From positions 38,161 through 92,722 of the forward strand of contig PLHJ01000015.1 in assembly GCA_003138895.1 (NCBI GenBank): 54,562 nucleotides of DNA, written 5' to 3'. Each line of letters opens with the position of its first letter. The stretch's first letter is position 1. This DNA is from Acidimicrobiaceae bacterium. Its GTDB lineage: Bacteria > Actinomycetota > Acidimicrobiia > Acidimicrobiales > RAAP-2. The notes beneath the pieces are model-generated. The model saw nothing but the letters and a program-made list of their open reading frames with translations, had not been told where the DNA came from and ran no database searches. Both the position numbers and the translations under genes were made by a program. Positions 35,724-44,276 of the stretch are shown here, one piece after another.

Positions 35724-35810
35724 TGGTGTCGAAGGCGGGACTTGAACCCGCACGCCCTTGCGAGCACCAGCCCCTCAAGCTGGCGCGTCTGCCTATTCCG
35801 CCACTTCGAC
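35724..35810 (-). tRNA. tRNA-Leu (anticodon GAG)
   Basis: An 87-base class II tRNA with encoded CCA. The acceptor stem GTCGAAG pairs with CTTCGAC. The anticodon arm CCAGC/GCTGG has loop TTGAGGG, anticodon GAG, reading CUC/CUU codons. A long variable arm (GTGCTCGCAAGGGCGT region) and GGTTCAAGTCC T arm are present. TACGAT at 35821-35826 (minus strand), ten bases before the 5' end, is a likely -10. Confidence 0.97.
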
Positions 35811-35872
35811 GCGGTCATCTATCGTAGCGCCCGCGCTTTGGTGCTTCCGGCGCCACCCGAAAGCAGAGACCC

Positions 35873-37507
35873 CTAGGGCGATGTCTGAGGAATCTGGTAG
35901 CGCCAGTTAGGCACTTGATCAATAAAACCGTTAAGCGAGGTCGATCCGTAAACAGTGGCCAAGTCATTGGAGTAGCTAATGATGGCGGGCGCGGTGAACA
36001 GCGGCCGCGCCCAGTAATTGTTGAGGATCGTGTCATCGAGTTCGTACCACGTGTTTGTCGCGGTCACCGGGTTGAACGTGGCGAGCCCTTTGGTGTACAA
36101 CTGATCGACAGTCTTTGAACGCCAACCAAGGTCAACGGAATCAAAATAGTTGTGTCCCGTCCAACTGCGAGCGTTGCTGCCGGGCTCCACGGCGGACGTC
36201 TTCGTATAGACCCCTACGTCAGCAGTTCCGAGCGCCAACGCATTCGCCACGGCTTGATTGGTCGCCACGTAGGTCTCGTACACCGGGATACCAAAACTGG
36301 CCCATTGATGAATGATGATGTTGGCCGTCACGTTGTTGACGCTCGACTTTGTGGTGACGAGGCGCAGCGACAGCGCAGTGCCCGAACGAACCCACGCGTT
36401 GCCCTTTTTGGCGAAGCCTTCCTTTTTAAGGGCGGTTATCGCGCAGGTTGGACAATCGGTATTGGCACTCACTTGCGACAGCGTGGCTGGCTGCGACGTG
36501 GTGGTGGTCGACTGGTTGTAGGGACTGACGTTAGTGGAGCCGGGATAGTGCGATTGGCCCTGCGAATAGAGAATTGAGGATGCGACGCCAGCGCCGTAGG
36601 TCAGCGATCCCCATTCTTGATCCAAAATGGCTTGACGATTGAGAGAGAGCGCCAGAGCTTCGCGAATTAGAAGCGACTTCGTCAGTGTTCGAAGAGGCGA
36701 AAACCCTACGAGCGCCAATTGATCACTCACACCAATATGTGACGCCAACGATCCGCTCGAATTAAGCGAGGCCAAGTAACTCGGCGAGACATTCGAGGCG
36801 TAGCGAGCAACAAGGCCCGTATTTTTGGTCGTCAACGTTTGGTTGGTTGTAATTGTGAGTTTTGGGAATTCAAACGATGCTCCCGGCCACGCCAGATTGC
36901 TGCCTAGTTGCGCAGTCGTCGACGTGAGAGAAAGGAGTCGATACGGCCCGAGTGAAGGTTGTCCAACGAGTGACGAAAGCGAGCAATTTGTCGGCGTGGA
37001 ACGTTCTTCGACGTCTCGAAAGAGAAGGTTCCAATCCGCGAAACTCTGTTTAAACACTACGGTGATTGCATTCTTTTGTTTATTGGCAACAATGGTCTTG
37101 ATGAGTCGATACCCATCGGTCGCAGATGAGGGCACCACCCTGGCCTTTTCGTACCACGAAAGTAGATCGTCCGTATTGAACTGTTGACCGTTGCTCCACT
37201 TAAACGACGTGTTTAATCCGTACACCACCGTTTGAGGCTGCAAAGACACGAGCTCAGCTTGGTCAATCGGTCCTCCCGCTCCAACAAGGTCACCGCTCGT
37301 ATCCGTGATAAATGCGGACGGACGTACGAGATCGAGCAAACTCGCGAGGGCGGGTGACGTGGCGTTGTTGAGGACGGTGCATCCCGCGAACGAACCCGGC
37401 AAGACAACATCGAGTGACGTTGGTGCCGTAGCAGCCATGGCCGGAACTGCAGCCAGCCCCAGTGCAATCACGGCGGCGAGTATCGTTAAAAACCCTCGCG
37501 GGCGCAT
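35873..37507 (-). CDS. ABC transporter substrate-binding protein, family 5 (peptide type)
   Basis: A 544-aa extracytoplasmic protein of the OppA/DppA family. It has an N-terminal signal peptide (basic start, hydrophobic core, cleavage likely after AVPAMA) and then a long two-lobed domain with KWSNGQQFNTDDLLSWYEKA, the family-5 entry motif. There is no lipobox cysteine after the signal, so it would not be lipid-anchored as most Gram-positive binding proteins are. It starts 2 bp after secG with no clear Shine-Dalgarno sequence and ends the long glycolysis-secG run. The ABC cassette at 49.9-53.7 kb lacks a binding protein and is a candidate partner (inference). Confidence 0.85.
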   Translation of the reverse strand: MRPRGFLTILAAVIALGLAAVPAMAATAPTSLDVVLPGSFAGCTVLNNATSPALASLLDLVRPSAFITDTSGDLVGAGGPIDQAELVSLQPQTVVYGLNTSFKWSNGQQFNTDDLLSWYEKARVVPSSATDGYRLIKTIVANKQKNAITVVFKQSFADWNLLFRDVEERSTPTNCSLSSLVGQPSLGPYRLLSLTSTTAQLGSNLAWPGASFEFPKLTITTNQTLTTKNTGLVARYASNVSPSYLASLNSSGSLASHIGVSDQLALVGFSPLRTLTKSLLIREALALSLNRQAILDQEWGSLTYGAGVASSILYSQGQSHYPGSTNVSPYNQSTTTTSQPATLSQVSANTDCPTCAITALKKEGFAKKGNAWVRSGTALSLRLVTTKSSVNNVTANIIIHQWASFGIPVYETYVATNQAVANALALGTADVGVYTKTSAVEPGSNARSWTGHNYFDSVDLGWRSKTVDQLYTKGLATFNPVTATNTWYELDDTILNNYWARPLFTAPAIISYSNDLATVYGSTSLNGFIDQVPNWRYQIPQTSP

Positions 37508-37509
37508 GA

Positions 37510-37740
37510 TTATTGGAGGCGCAGATCGAGAGTCAGCGTGGAAAAAGCAAAGATCAGAGCAACGGCAATCGTGATGCGGTCGAGGTTCTTTTCAACCACG
37601 GTCGAACCTTGTGCGGCTTGACCCACGCTGCCACCCAACAGGTCAGACATGCCACCGCCTCGGCCAGAGTGCATCAAAACGAGGAAAACAAGGCCCAAAG
37701 CCGTTATCACCTCAATAATAATGAACACCCAGGTAAACAC
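37510..37740 (-). CDS. secG: Preprotein translocase subunit SecG
   Basis: 76-aa accessory subunit of the SecYEG channel. Two membrane segments (VFIIIEVITALGLVFLVLM and ITIAVALIFAFSTLTL) flank the conserved cytosolic loop with HSGRGGGMSDLLGG. GTG 37740 has GGAGG six bases upstream. It follows tpiA by 12 bp, the usual place for secG in actinobacteria. Confidence 0.94.
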   Translation of the reverse strand: MFTWVFIIIEVITALGLVFLVLMHSGRGGGMSDLLGGSVGQAAQGSTVVEKNLDRITIAVALIFAFSTLTLDLRLQ

Positions 37741-37752
37741 GTTTGCCTCCGA

Positions 37753-38538
37753 TTAGCGACTTTCAGCGTAGCAGTCATTGGCCGTAGCAACAATCTGCAA
37801 GAAGGGCTCAGACTTCAAACTGGCGCCTCCTACTAAGAAACCATCAGCACCACCTTCGCGCAATATTGCAGCACAGTTATCCGCGTTCACTGAGCCTCCA
37901 TACAGAACGTGCGCCTGGCTGTGACCACGCTCAGAAAGCGTTTTTCGAATAAACACGGTCATCTCGTCAATGTCGCCAGTGTCAGCGGTGACGCCCTTGC
38001 CAATCGCCCAAATTGGTTCGTAGGCGACCACAATTTGGTCAAGAAACTTTGGGTCAACGCCTCGTAGTGCTTCATCAATTTGGCGCTGGACAAATAATTC
38101 GTGCGCGCCCGCGGCCCGCACGTTGCTGTCTTCTCCCACACACAAAATGACTCGCAGTCCACCACTCAGCGCACTATGCAGCGTGGCCCGCACTACATCG
38201 TCGGTCATACCAAAAAACTCACGACGCTCCGAATGTCCCACCAACACGAACGACGCTCCCACGCGCTTCAGCATCGAAACGCTGACCTCACCGGTGTAAG
38301 CGCCGTTGTCGTGTTGACTGACGTGCTGCGCTCCGACGCCAATACGAATGCGTTCGGACTCAACAACAGAAACCACGCTTCGGATATTCACGAATGGCGG
38401 TGCTACGGCAATGTCGACATGCTCACAGGGATGCGCCTCGAGAATGACGCCCATCTGCTGCGTTAAATGAACAGCCTCGACGACGTCAAGGTTCATTTTC
38501 CAATTACCTATGATGAGCGGTCGAGATCGAAGTTTCAC
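37753..38538 (-). CDS. tpiA: Triosephosphate isomerase
   Basis: Interconverts dihydroxyacetone phosphate and glyceraldehyde 3-phosphate. The 261-aa barrel has the catalytic lysine in GNWKMN near residue 14, the histidine in VLVGHSERREFF, the glutamate in YEPIWAIGKG and the phosphate loop LYGGSVNADN. I chose GTG 38538, a 4-bp GTGA overlap with the pgk stop, rather than a longer frame further upstream inside pgk. Confidence 0.95.
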   Translation of the reverse strand: MKLRSRPLIIGNWKMNLDVVEAVHLTQQMGVILEAHPCEHVDIAVAPPFVNIRSVVSVVESERIRIGVGAQHVSQHDNGAYTGEVSVSMLKRVGASFVLVGHSERREFFGMTDDVVRATLHSALSGGLRVILCVGEDSNVRAAGAHELFVQRQIDEALRGVDPKFLDQIVVAYEPIWAIGKGVTADTGDIDEMTVFIRKTLSERGHSQAHVLYGGSVNADNCAAILREGGADGFLVGGASLKSEPFLQIVATANDCYAESR

Positions 38539-39674
38539 GAAGGTGTCCACGGACTTTCGCGAAGAGCCCTTAGTCCGCACAGATCGCCTCGCTCAACGAG
38601 TTCCATGGATGCGCCACCGCCGGTGGAAACGTACGAGACTTCGTTCTGCAGGCCGAACTTCTTTATCGCCGACGCCGAGTCGCCGCCTCCGACAATGGAC
38701 GTGGCCGCAGAAGCTGCTACCTCACGGGCAATGGCTTCTGTACCACCACTGAAGCGCGAGTCCTCAAAGACGCCCATGGGGCCATTCCAAAGAATCGTCT
38801 TTGCCGAATCAATGACGTCTTGAAATGCTGCCACCGTTCGTGGTCCAATGTCGAGGGCCTGCCAGCCGTCGGGAATGTTCTCTTCGCAGATTGTCGGTGT
38901 TTCGTTGCCACCTTTGGCGCCAAAGGGAGCGTCGGACGGCAGTGCCTGAACGTCATGCGAAATGAGTACCTTGCCGGTACGCATGAGTTCGCGACAAATG
39001 TCGATTCGAGACTCGTCACATAAGGACGTCCCAATGGTTCGACCTTCGGCACACCAAAACGTGTAGGCCATTCCCCCACCCACGACAACGGTGTCAGCCT
39101 TTTCTGCCATCACCTTGATGAGGTCGATTTTGTCGGCCACTTTCGCTCCACCAAAAATGGCCACGAAGGGACGCACTGGGTCGTGCAACACACCGAGTAA
39201 TACCGCTACTTCGTGGTCCAGGTTGGGGCCAGCGGCGCTCGGCACGAGCTGTGGTGGCACCATTATCGAGGCGTGTTTGCGGTGCGAGACGCCAAAGGCT
39301 TCATTGACGTAATAGTCAAATCCCTCTATGAGCGAGCGACCAAATTCAAAATCATTCGCCACCTCGCCAGGATTGAATCGTAGATTTTCGAGCAATTCGA
39401 CGTCGGGACAGAGTTCTTCGAGACGTCGGCGAAGCGGAGCGACGCTGAATTCCACGTCCTCGGCGCTCTTTGGTCGACCAAAGTGCGTGCACGCCACCAC
39501 CTGAGCACCTCGACTCATCAATTCATGAAAGAGGGGGACGGCGGCCCGGATGCGAAAGTCGTCGACGACGGTGAGAACACCATTGACGGTGTCGACGGGA
39601 ACGTTGAAGTCAACGCGAACAAGGACTCGTTTTCCGGTAAGACTTCCCCAGCGATCAATGGACGGAAGCTTCAC
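38535..39674 (-). CDS. pgk: Phosphoglycerate kinase
   Basis: Makes ATP from 1,3-bisphosphoglycerate in glycolysis. The protein has 379 aa, slightly short for the family. It has the RVDFNVPVD and THFGRPK substrate motifs, the AFGVSHRKHAS segment, the FGGAKVADKI hinge and the nucleotide-binding NGPMGVFEDSRF and GGGDSASA loops. GTG 39674 is 9 bp after the gap stop; no strong Shine-Dalgarno sequence is seen, so it is probably translated by coupling. Confidence 0.95.
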   Translation of the reverse strand: MKLPSIDRWGSLTGKRVLVRVDFNVPVDTVNGVLTVVDDFRIRAAVPLFHELMSRGAQVVACTHFGRPKSAEDVEFSVAPLRRRLEELCPDVELLENLRFNPGEVANDFEFGRSLIEGFDYYVNEAFGVSHRKHASIMVPPQLVPSAAGPNLDHEVAVLLGVLHDPVRPFVAIFGGAKVADKIDLIKVMAEKADTVVVGGGMAYTFWCAEGRTIGTSLCDESRIDICRELMRTGKVLISHDVQALPSDAPFGAKGGNETPTICEENIPDGWQALDIGPRTVAAFQDVIDSAKTILWNGPMGVFEDSRFSGGTEAIAREVAASAATSIVGGGDSASAIKKFGLQNEVSYVSTGGGASMELVERGDLCGLRALRESPWTPS

Positions 39675-39683
39675 GAGGTTAAA

Positions 39684-40691
39684 TCAGTTTCCCACGAGAA
39701 TGCTGAGGTCAACTAGTCGGTTCGAATAGCCCCACTCATTGTCGTACCAACCAAAAATCTTTACGAGGCTCGAAGCGTCGTCTATGGGCAGTACCAACGT
39801 CATTCCTGAATCAAACGTGCACGACGCCGGTGATCCAACGATGTCGGAGGACACGATTGGTTCCGCCGTGTACGTCAACACTCGTCCGAGAGGACCCGTC
39901 GCGGCCGTGCGAAATGCTTCGTTCACTTCGGCCACCGTCGTTGATCGAACAATGGCCGTGAAGTCGGTGATGCTCCCATCGGCCACAGGAACGCGAAGCG
40001 AGGTTCCGTCTAGACGCCCCTTCATTGCTTCGAGTACCAGCGACGTGGCGCGGGCTGCACCCGTTGACGAGGGGACAATGTTGATGGCCGCGGCTCGCGC
40101 TCGACGAGGGTCAGCGTGGGCAACGTCCAAGAGGTTCTGATCGTTCGTGTAGGCGTGAATTGTGGTCATGAGACCCGTCTTGATGCCAAAGGCCTCGTCA
40201 AGCACCTTCACCATCGGGACAAAACAGTTGGTCGTACACGACGCATTGCTGATGACGTTGTGTCGAGTGTCATCGTAGGAATCATCGTTCACGCCTATGA
40301 CGAACGTGGCGTCAGCGTCACCGCAGGGCGCAGAAATAATTACTTTGCGCGCTCCAGAGCTGAGATGCACCGCGGCACTTTCGCGAGATGTGAATCGGCC
40401 AGTGGATTCAATCACTACGTCGACGTCAAATTGCTTCCAGGGCAACAACGAAGGTTCACGTTCGCTGAGGACCTGTACCGTCGTTGATCCCACGGTGATC
40501 GAGTCATCGTTGGCTTTAACTTCGTGGGCTAAGACGCCTTGCGTGCTGTCGTACTTGAGCAAGTGAGCATTGAGCGACGTCGACGTGAGGTCATTAATCG
40601 CCACCACTTCGATGGCGGGATTGTCGAGCGATGCTCGTAGAAATCCACGCCCGATGCGGCCAAAACCATTGATACCGACCCGAACCGTCAC
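39684..40691 (-). CDS. gap: Glyceraldehyde-3-phosphate dehydrogenase
   Basis: NAD-dependent enzyme of glycolysis, 335 aa. The opening VRVGINGFGRIGRGFLRA, Asp34 at the end of the second strand (NAD preference), the catalytic Cys152 in NASCTTNC and the closing WYDNEWGYSNR are all standard. GTG 40691 has AGAAGGG about six bases upstream. It lies 29 bp after yvcK; in many relatives whiA would sit between them. Confidence 0.96.
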   Translation of the reverse strand: MTVRVGINGFGRIGRGFLRASLDNPAIEVVAINDLTSTSLNAHLLKYDSTQGVLAHEVKANDDSITVGSTTVQVLSEREPSLLPWKQFDVDVVIESTGRFTSRESAAVHLSSGARKVIISAPCGDADATFVIGVNDDSYDDTRHNVISNASCTTNCFVPMVKVLDEAFGIKTGLMTTIHAYTNDQNLLDVAHADPRRARAAAINIVPSSTGAARATSLVLEAMKGRLDGTSLRVPVADGSITDFTAIVRSTTVAEVNEAFRTAATGPLGRVLTYTAEPIVSSDIVGSPASCTFDSGMTLVLPIDDASSLVKIFGWYDNEWGYSNRLVDLSILVGN

Positions 40692-40720
40692 GAATTACCC
40701 TTCTTTCTGGAGACGGTAAA

Positions 40721-41578
40721 TCATGCCACTAATCCACTGAGACAAGCAGCCAGCTTGGAGGCGTCGTGCACGCGAGCATTGGCCCCCGTCAATTCACCTT
40801 CGACGAGGGGAAAATTAACAATGCCGTCGTCCATTTCGCGATTCGCGCTGACGAGGGCGAGATCGAAGCAAATGCCGTGGTCACGGAGGCTGTCAACGTG
40901 GTCGCGAAGGGACATGCCGGTGGTTTCTCGCTCTTGGTCGCGCAGGTTCGCGACGTAAACCCGCCGAGCTTTGGTACGTCGCAGGGCTTCTCGAATACCT
41001 GGCACGACGCACGCAGCTATCAAACTGGTGTACAGCGAGCCCGGACCAATGACCACGAGTTGCGCATTCTCGATGGCCGCCACGACCTGCTTGGGCGCAC
41101 GTACGAAATCGGGTTGCGTGCTGATTCGTCGTACGTTCGCCGCCGCAGCTACCTGCACCTGACCTTCGGTTCGTCCCCCGTCGGTCTGCGCAATCAGCGT
41201 GACACCCTTCGTCGAAGCCGGAAGGATGTCGCCCGTAATGTTCAACAATCGACCCACCAGAGCCACGGCGTCAACGAGGTCAACATCGGCGTCGAGTAAT
41301 CCGACGAGCAACAAATTGCCGAGCGGATGTCCCTGCAGGTCGCCTCGCGAGAATCGGTGTTCAAACACCGTCGCCAATTCGTTATTGGGACAGGCCAGAG
41401 CGACGAGACATTTTCGAAGATCACCCACCGCCGCCACGTCCATCATCTCTCGCAAACGTCCACTTGAGCCACCATTGTCAGCAACCGATACAACACCCGT
41501 CACGGCATTACTAAGGCGACGGAGAGCTTGCAAAGTTACGGCCGTGCCGTGTCCCCCACCTATTGCAACAACGTTCAT
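40721..41578 (-). CDS. yvcK: Gluconeogenesis factor YvcK/CofD-like protein
   Basis: 285-aa member of the CofD/YvcK family. It has VVAIGGGHGTAVTLQAL at the start and SVADNGGSSGRLREMM with VGDLRKCLVAL after it. In Bacillus and mycobacteria YvcK binds UDP-sugars and links carbon source to cell-wall synthesis; the same role here is inference. The ATG overlaps the rapZ stop (ATGA). The rapZ-yvcK pair is conserved widely. Confidence 0.92.
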   Translation of the reverse strand: MNVVAIGGGHGTAVTLQALRRLSNAVTGVVSVADNGGSSGRLREMMDVAAVGDLRKCLVALACPNNELATVFEHRFSRGDLQGHPLGNLLLVGLLDADVDLVDAVALVGRLLNITGDILPASTKGVTLIAQTDGGRTEGQVQVAAAANVRRISTQPDFVRAPKQVVAAIENAQLVVIGPGSLYTSLIAACVVPGIREALRRTKARRVYVANLRDQERETTGMSLRDHVDSLRDHGICFDLALVSANREMDDGIVNFPLVEGELTGANARVHDASKLAACLSGLVA

Positions 41579-42420
41579 CGATCGATATCGCGATGGAGTA
41601 TCGAGGCGCCGACGTTGAGACGACGCTTCAATTCCTCCGCGATTGCTACGGACCTGTGACGTCCGCCCGTGCAGCCAATAGCTATCGACAGATACGACTT
41701 GCCCTCGCTCTCGAACGCCGGTATTTGCCACTCGAGCATGCCCACGACATCCTTTAAGAAGTGTTGGGCGTCCTCTTTTTCTAGTACGTACTCGGACACC
41801 GAAGGGTCAAGACCCGAGAGCGGTCGTAACTCTTCAATCCAGTGCGGATTGGGCAAAAAGCGACAGTCAAATACCAGATCGACGTCGCGAGGTATGCCAT
41901 TCGAATAGCCAAAGGAAATAATCGAGACGCGCATGGTGCCGGGTCCGTCAGCCACGTTGAACATTTCGGCAATACGGTGGCGCAATTGGTTCGAGTTCAG
42001 TGAGCCTGTTTCAATCACGAGGTCTGCACTATTTCGCAGAACCTGCAGTTGTGATCGTTCTCCGCTGATCGCCTCTTCCACGGAAGGAGCTGGGAAGGGG
42101 TGTCGTCGTCGCGTGCCCTCAAATCGTCGAATGAGAACTTCATCGGGCGCGTCGAGAAACAAGATTTTGGCGGTGCTGTGTTGAGCTCGAAGTTCGTTCA
42201 TGGTGGCGAGCAATTGTTCCTGCTCGTCGCGACCCGATCGACCGGCGATGAAGGCCACCCCGGCGTAATCAGGTGAACCCGAAACCGCCAGTTCACTGAC
42301 CCGCGGAATCAGTTCTATAGGGAGATTGTCGATAACAAACCAACCAATATCCTCGAGCGCGGCGGAAACAGTGGACCGTCCAGCTCCTGACATGCCCGTC
42401 ACCAAGAGGATTTCGTACAC
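41575..42420 (-). CDS. rapZ: RapZ family nucleotide-binding protein (YvcJ)
   Basis: 281-aa P-loop protein of the RapZ/YvcJ family. Walker A GMSGAGRS is near the N-terminus, followed by FVIDNLPIELI; the C-terminal half has SFGYSNGIPRDVDLVFDCRF and IAIGCTGGRHRSV, the probable RNA- or ligand-binding domain. In E. coli it controls glucosamine-6-phosphate synthase through a small RNA; in actinobacteria the role is less clear. GTG 42420 follows GGAGGGGAG and lies 2 bp after uvrC. Confidence 0.94.
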   Translation of the reverse strand: MYEILLVTGMSGAGRSTVSAALEDIGWFVIDNLPIELIPRVSELAVSGSPDYAGVAFIAGRSGRDEQEQLLATMNELRAQHSTAKILFLDAPDEVLIRRFEGTRRRHPFPAPSVEEAISGERSQLQVLRNSADLVIETGSLNSNQLRHRIAEMFNVADGPGTMRVSIISFGYSNGIPRDVDLVFDCRFLPNPHWIEELRPLSGLDPSVSEYVLEKEDAQHFLKDVVGMLEWQIPAFESEGKSYLSIAIGCTGGRHRSVAIAEELKRRLNVGASILHRDIDR

Positions 42421-42422
42421 GC

Positions 42423-44276
42423 TTACTCCCCTCCTCGATCAAGCGTTGGGCTTTTGGGGCCGTGAAGATGATCGTAGAGCCTTCCCGCGACACTTTCGGG
42501 TAGCCACGATATCTGTGCGAGTTCGTCTATCGTCGCTCTTCGAACATCATCAATCGAACCGAACTCACTCAACAGTTGGGCTTGGCGTGCGGGTCCAAGC
42601 CCAGAGACTCCGTCAAGTACCGACGCCACCATCGACTTTCCGCGTTTGGAACGGTGAAACGAAATGGCGAAACGGTGTGCTTCGTCGCGGATTCGTTGTA
42701 CGAGGTACAGGGCCTCTGAACCGCGATCCAAGATCACGGGGTCAGGTGACTGCGGACGGTACAGCAATTCTTCTCGTTTTGCGAGTGCGCATAGTTCAAC
42801 TTCGTCTTCCACACCCGCTTCATTGGCGGCTCGGAGAGCGGCGCCGAGTTGAGCGATCCCACCGTCAATGATGACGAGGTTCGCATTGCGAAAGCCAGAA
42901 TTCGCACCCGCGTTCCAATGGCGAAACCTTCGGCCCACCACTTCGTGCATCGCCCCAACATCGTCATTACCGAGGATCGTTTTTACATTGAAGTGGCGGT
43001 AGTCAGACTTCTTCGGAAGTCCGTCTTCGAAGACCACCATTGATCCCACGTAATTCGTTCCTTGAAGATGACTCATGTCGAAACATTCCATTCGAAAAGG
43101 TGGCTCCGCGAGTCCCAGAGCGGCGCCCAGTTCTTGCAGCGCCCGAGCACGGGTGTTGTGATCGCTCTGACGCCGCAGCGAGTCTCGAGCGAGCAGGGCG
43201 TTTGCGTCGTCCACGGCCATGTCGAGGACACGTTTTCTCTTTCCACGCTGTGGCACTACGAGTTGCACACGACGACCACGTTTCTTTTCGAGGTACTCCA
43301 CGACGAGAGCATCGGGCGCAAGTTCATTTTCGAGGATGACGACGCCTGGGATTTCGGTCTCTTCGTCATACAAAGAACCAAGAGCAGTTTCCAAAATCTG
43401 CGCGTGCGTCTCTTCGAACGAAAGATCCAGCAGCTGTGTCTTTCGTCCAATGATTCGTCCGTTGCGCACCCGAAACAAAACAACCGCGGCACGCGATCCC
43501 TGCACGGCGACCGAGAGGACATCGAGGTTGCTCTCGTCATCAAGCACGACACGCTGGTCGTTGCCCGCGCGGTCAAGCGCCGTGAGACTGTCTCGCGCGT
43601 GAGCCGCACCTTCGTAGTCACGTTTCGCCGCGGCCTGCGTCATCTCCAAGGTCAACCGACCTCGCAGATCAGAGACGCCACCATCAAAGAATTGTCCGAA
43701 CGACGCCACCATTTCTTTGTACTTCTCATCGTCAACGGCGCCGACACACGGACCAACGCATTTGCCCACGTCGTAGAGGAGGCATGGACGTCCGAGCCGC
43801 TCGTGATGTTGGAATTTATGGTTCGAGCACGAACGAAGCGGGTAGGCCTTCAAGAGCTCGTCGATGGTTCGTCGAAGAGGACCCACGTTGGTGAAGGGTC
43901 CGTAGTAACGAACACCCTTGTAGTGCGGTCCACGCGTTACGTACGCATAGGGATATTTCGGACGATAATCAATCGCGACGTAGGGGTAACTGCGATCATC
44001 TTTGAGTCGCATGTTGTATCGAGGCTGGTTGGCCTTGATGAGTTCGTTTTCCAAAATAAGCGCGTCGACTTCCGTCGGCGTCACAATCCATTCCACGGAC
44101 GTTGCCTCGCGCATCAATGTTCGCGTCTTAATGTCGAGCGACTCCGGCTTTTGAAAGTAATTACTAAGACGCTGCGTCAGCGAGAGCGCCTTACCGACGT
44201 AGACCACCTCGCCCTGCTCGTTTCGAAAGAGGTAACAGCCGCTCGAGCTTGGTATTCCCTCGGGCTTTTCGAGCAT
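42423..44276 (-). CDS. uvrC: Excinuclease ABC subunit C
   Basis: Nuclease of nucleotide excision repair that cuts on both sides of the lesion, 617 aa. The GIY-YIG domain is at residues 10-95 (GCYLFRNEQGEVVYVGKA), the UVR motif near 205 (AAKRDYEGAAHARDSL), and the RNase H-like endonuclease domain includes MECFDMSHLQGTNYVGSM. Two helix-hairpin-helix motifs end the protein. ATG 44276 shares a base with the uvrA stop (TGATG), so uvrA and uvrC are coupled. Confidence 0.96.
   Translation of the reverse strand: MLEKPEGIPSSSGCYLFRNEQGEVVYVGKALSLTQRLSNYFQKPESLDIKTRTLMREATSVEWIVTPTEVDALILENELIKANQPRYNMRLKDDRSYPYVAIDYRPKYPYAYVTRGPHYKGVRYYGPFTNVGPLRRTIDELLKAYPLRSCSNHKFQHHERLGRPCLLYDVGKCVGPCVGAVDDEKYKEMVASFGQFFDGGVSDLRGRLTLEMTQAAAKRDYEGAAHARDSLTALDRAGNDQRVVLDDESNLDVLSVAVQGSRAAVVLFRVRNGRIIGRKTQLLDLSFEETHAQILETALGSLYDEETEIPGVVILENELAPDALVVEYLEKKRGRRVQLVVPQRGKRKRVLDMAVDDANALLARDSLRRQSDHNTRARALQELGAALGLAEPPFRMECFDMSHLQGTNYVGSMVVFEDGLPKKSDYRHFNVKTILGNDDVGAMHEVVGRRFRHWNAGANSGFRNANLVIIDGGIAQLGAALRAANEAGVEDEVELCALAKREELLYRPQSPDPVILDRGSEALYLVQRIRDEAHRFAISFHRSKRGKSMVASVLDGVSGLGPARQAQLLSEFGSIDDVRRATIDELAQISWLPESVAGRLYDHLHGPKSPTLDRGGE

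Noticed and set aside
35609..35818. Longer N-terminus of NAD kinase
   Set aside because: It would encode 70 residues from the complement of tRNA-Leu and its terminator. AAAGG before ATG 35608 gives the normal start.
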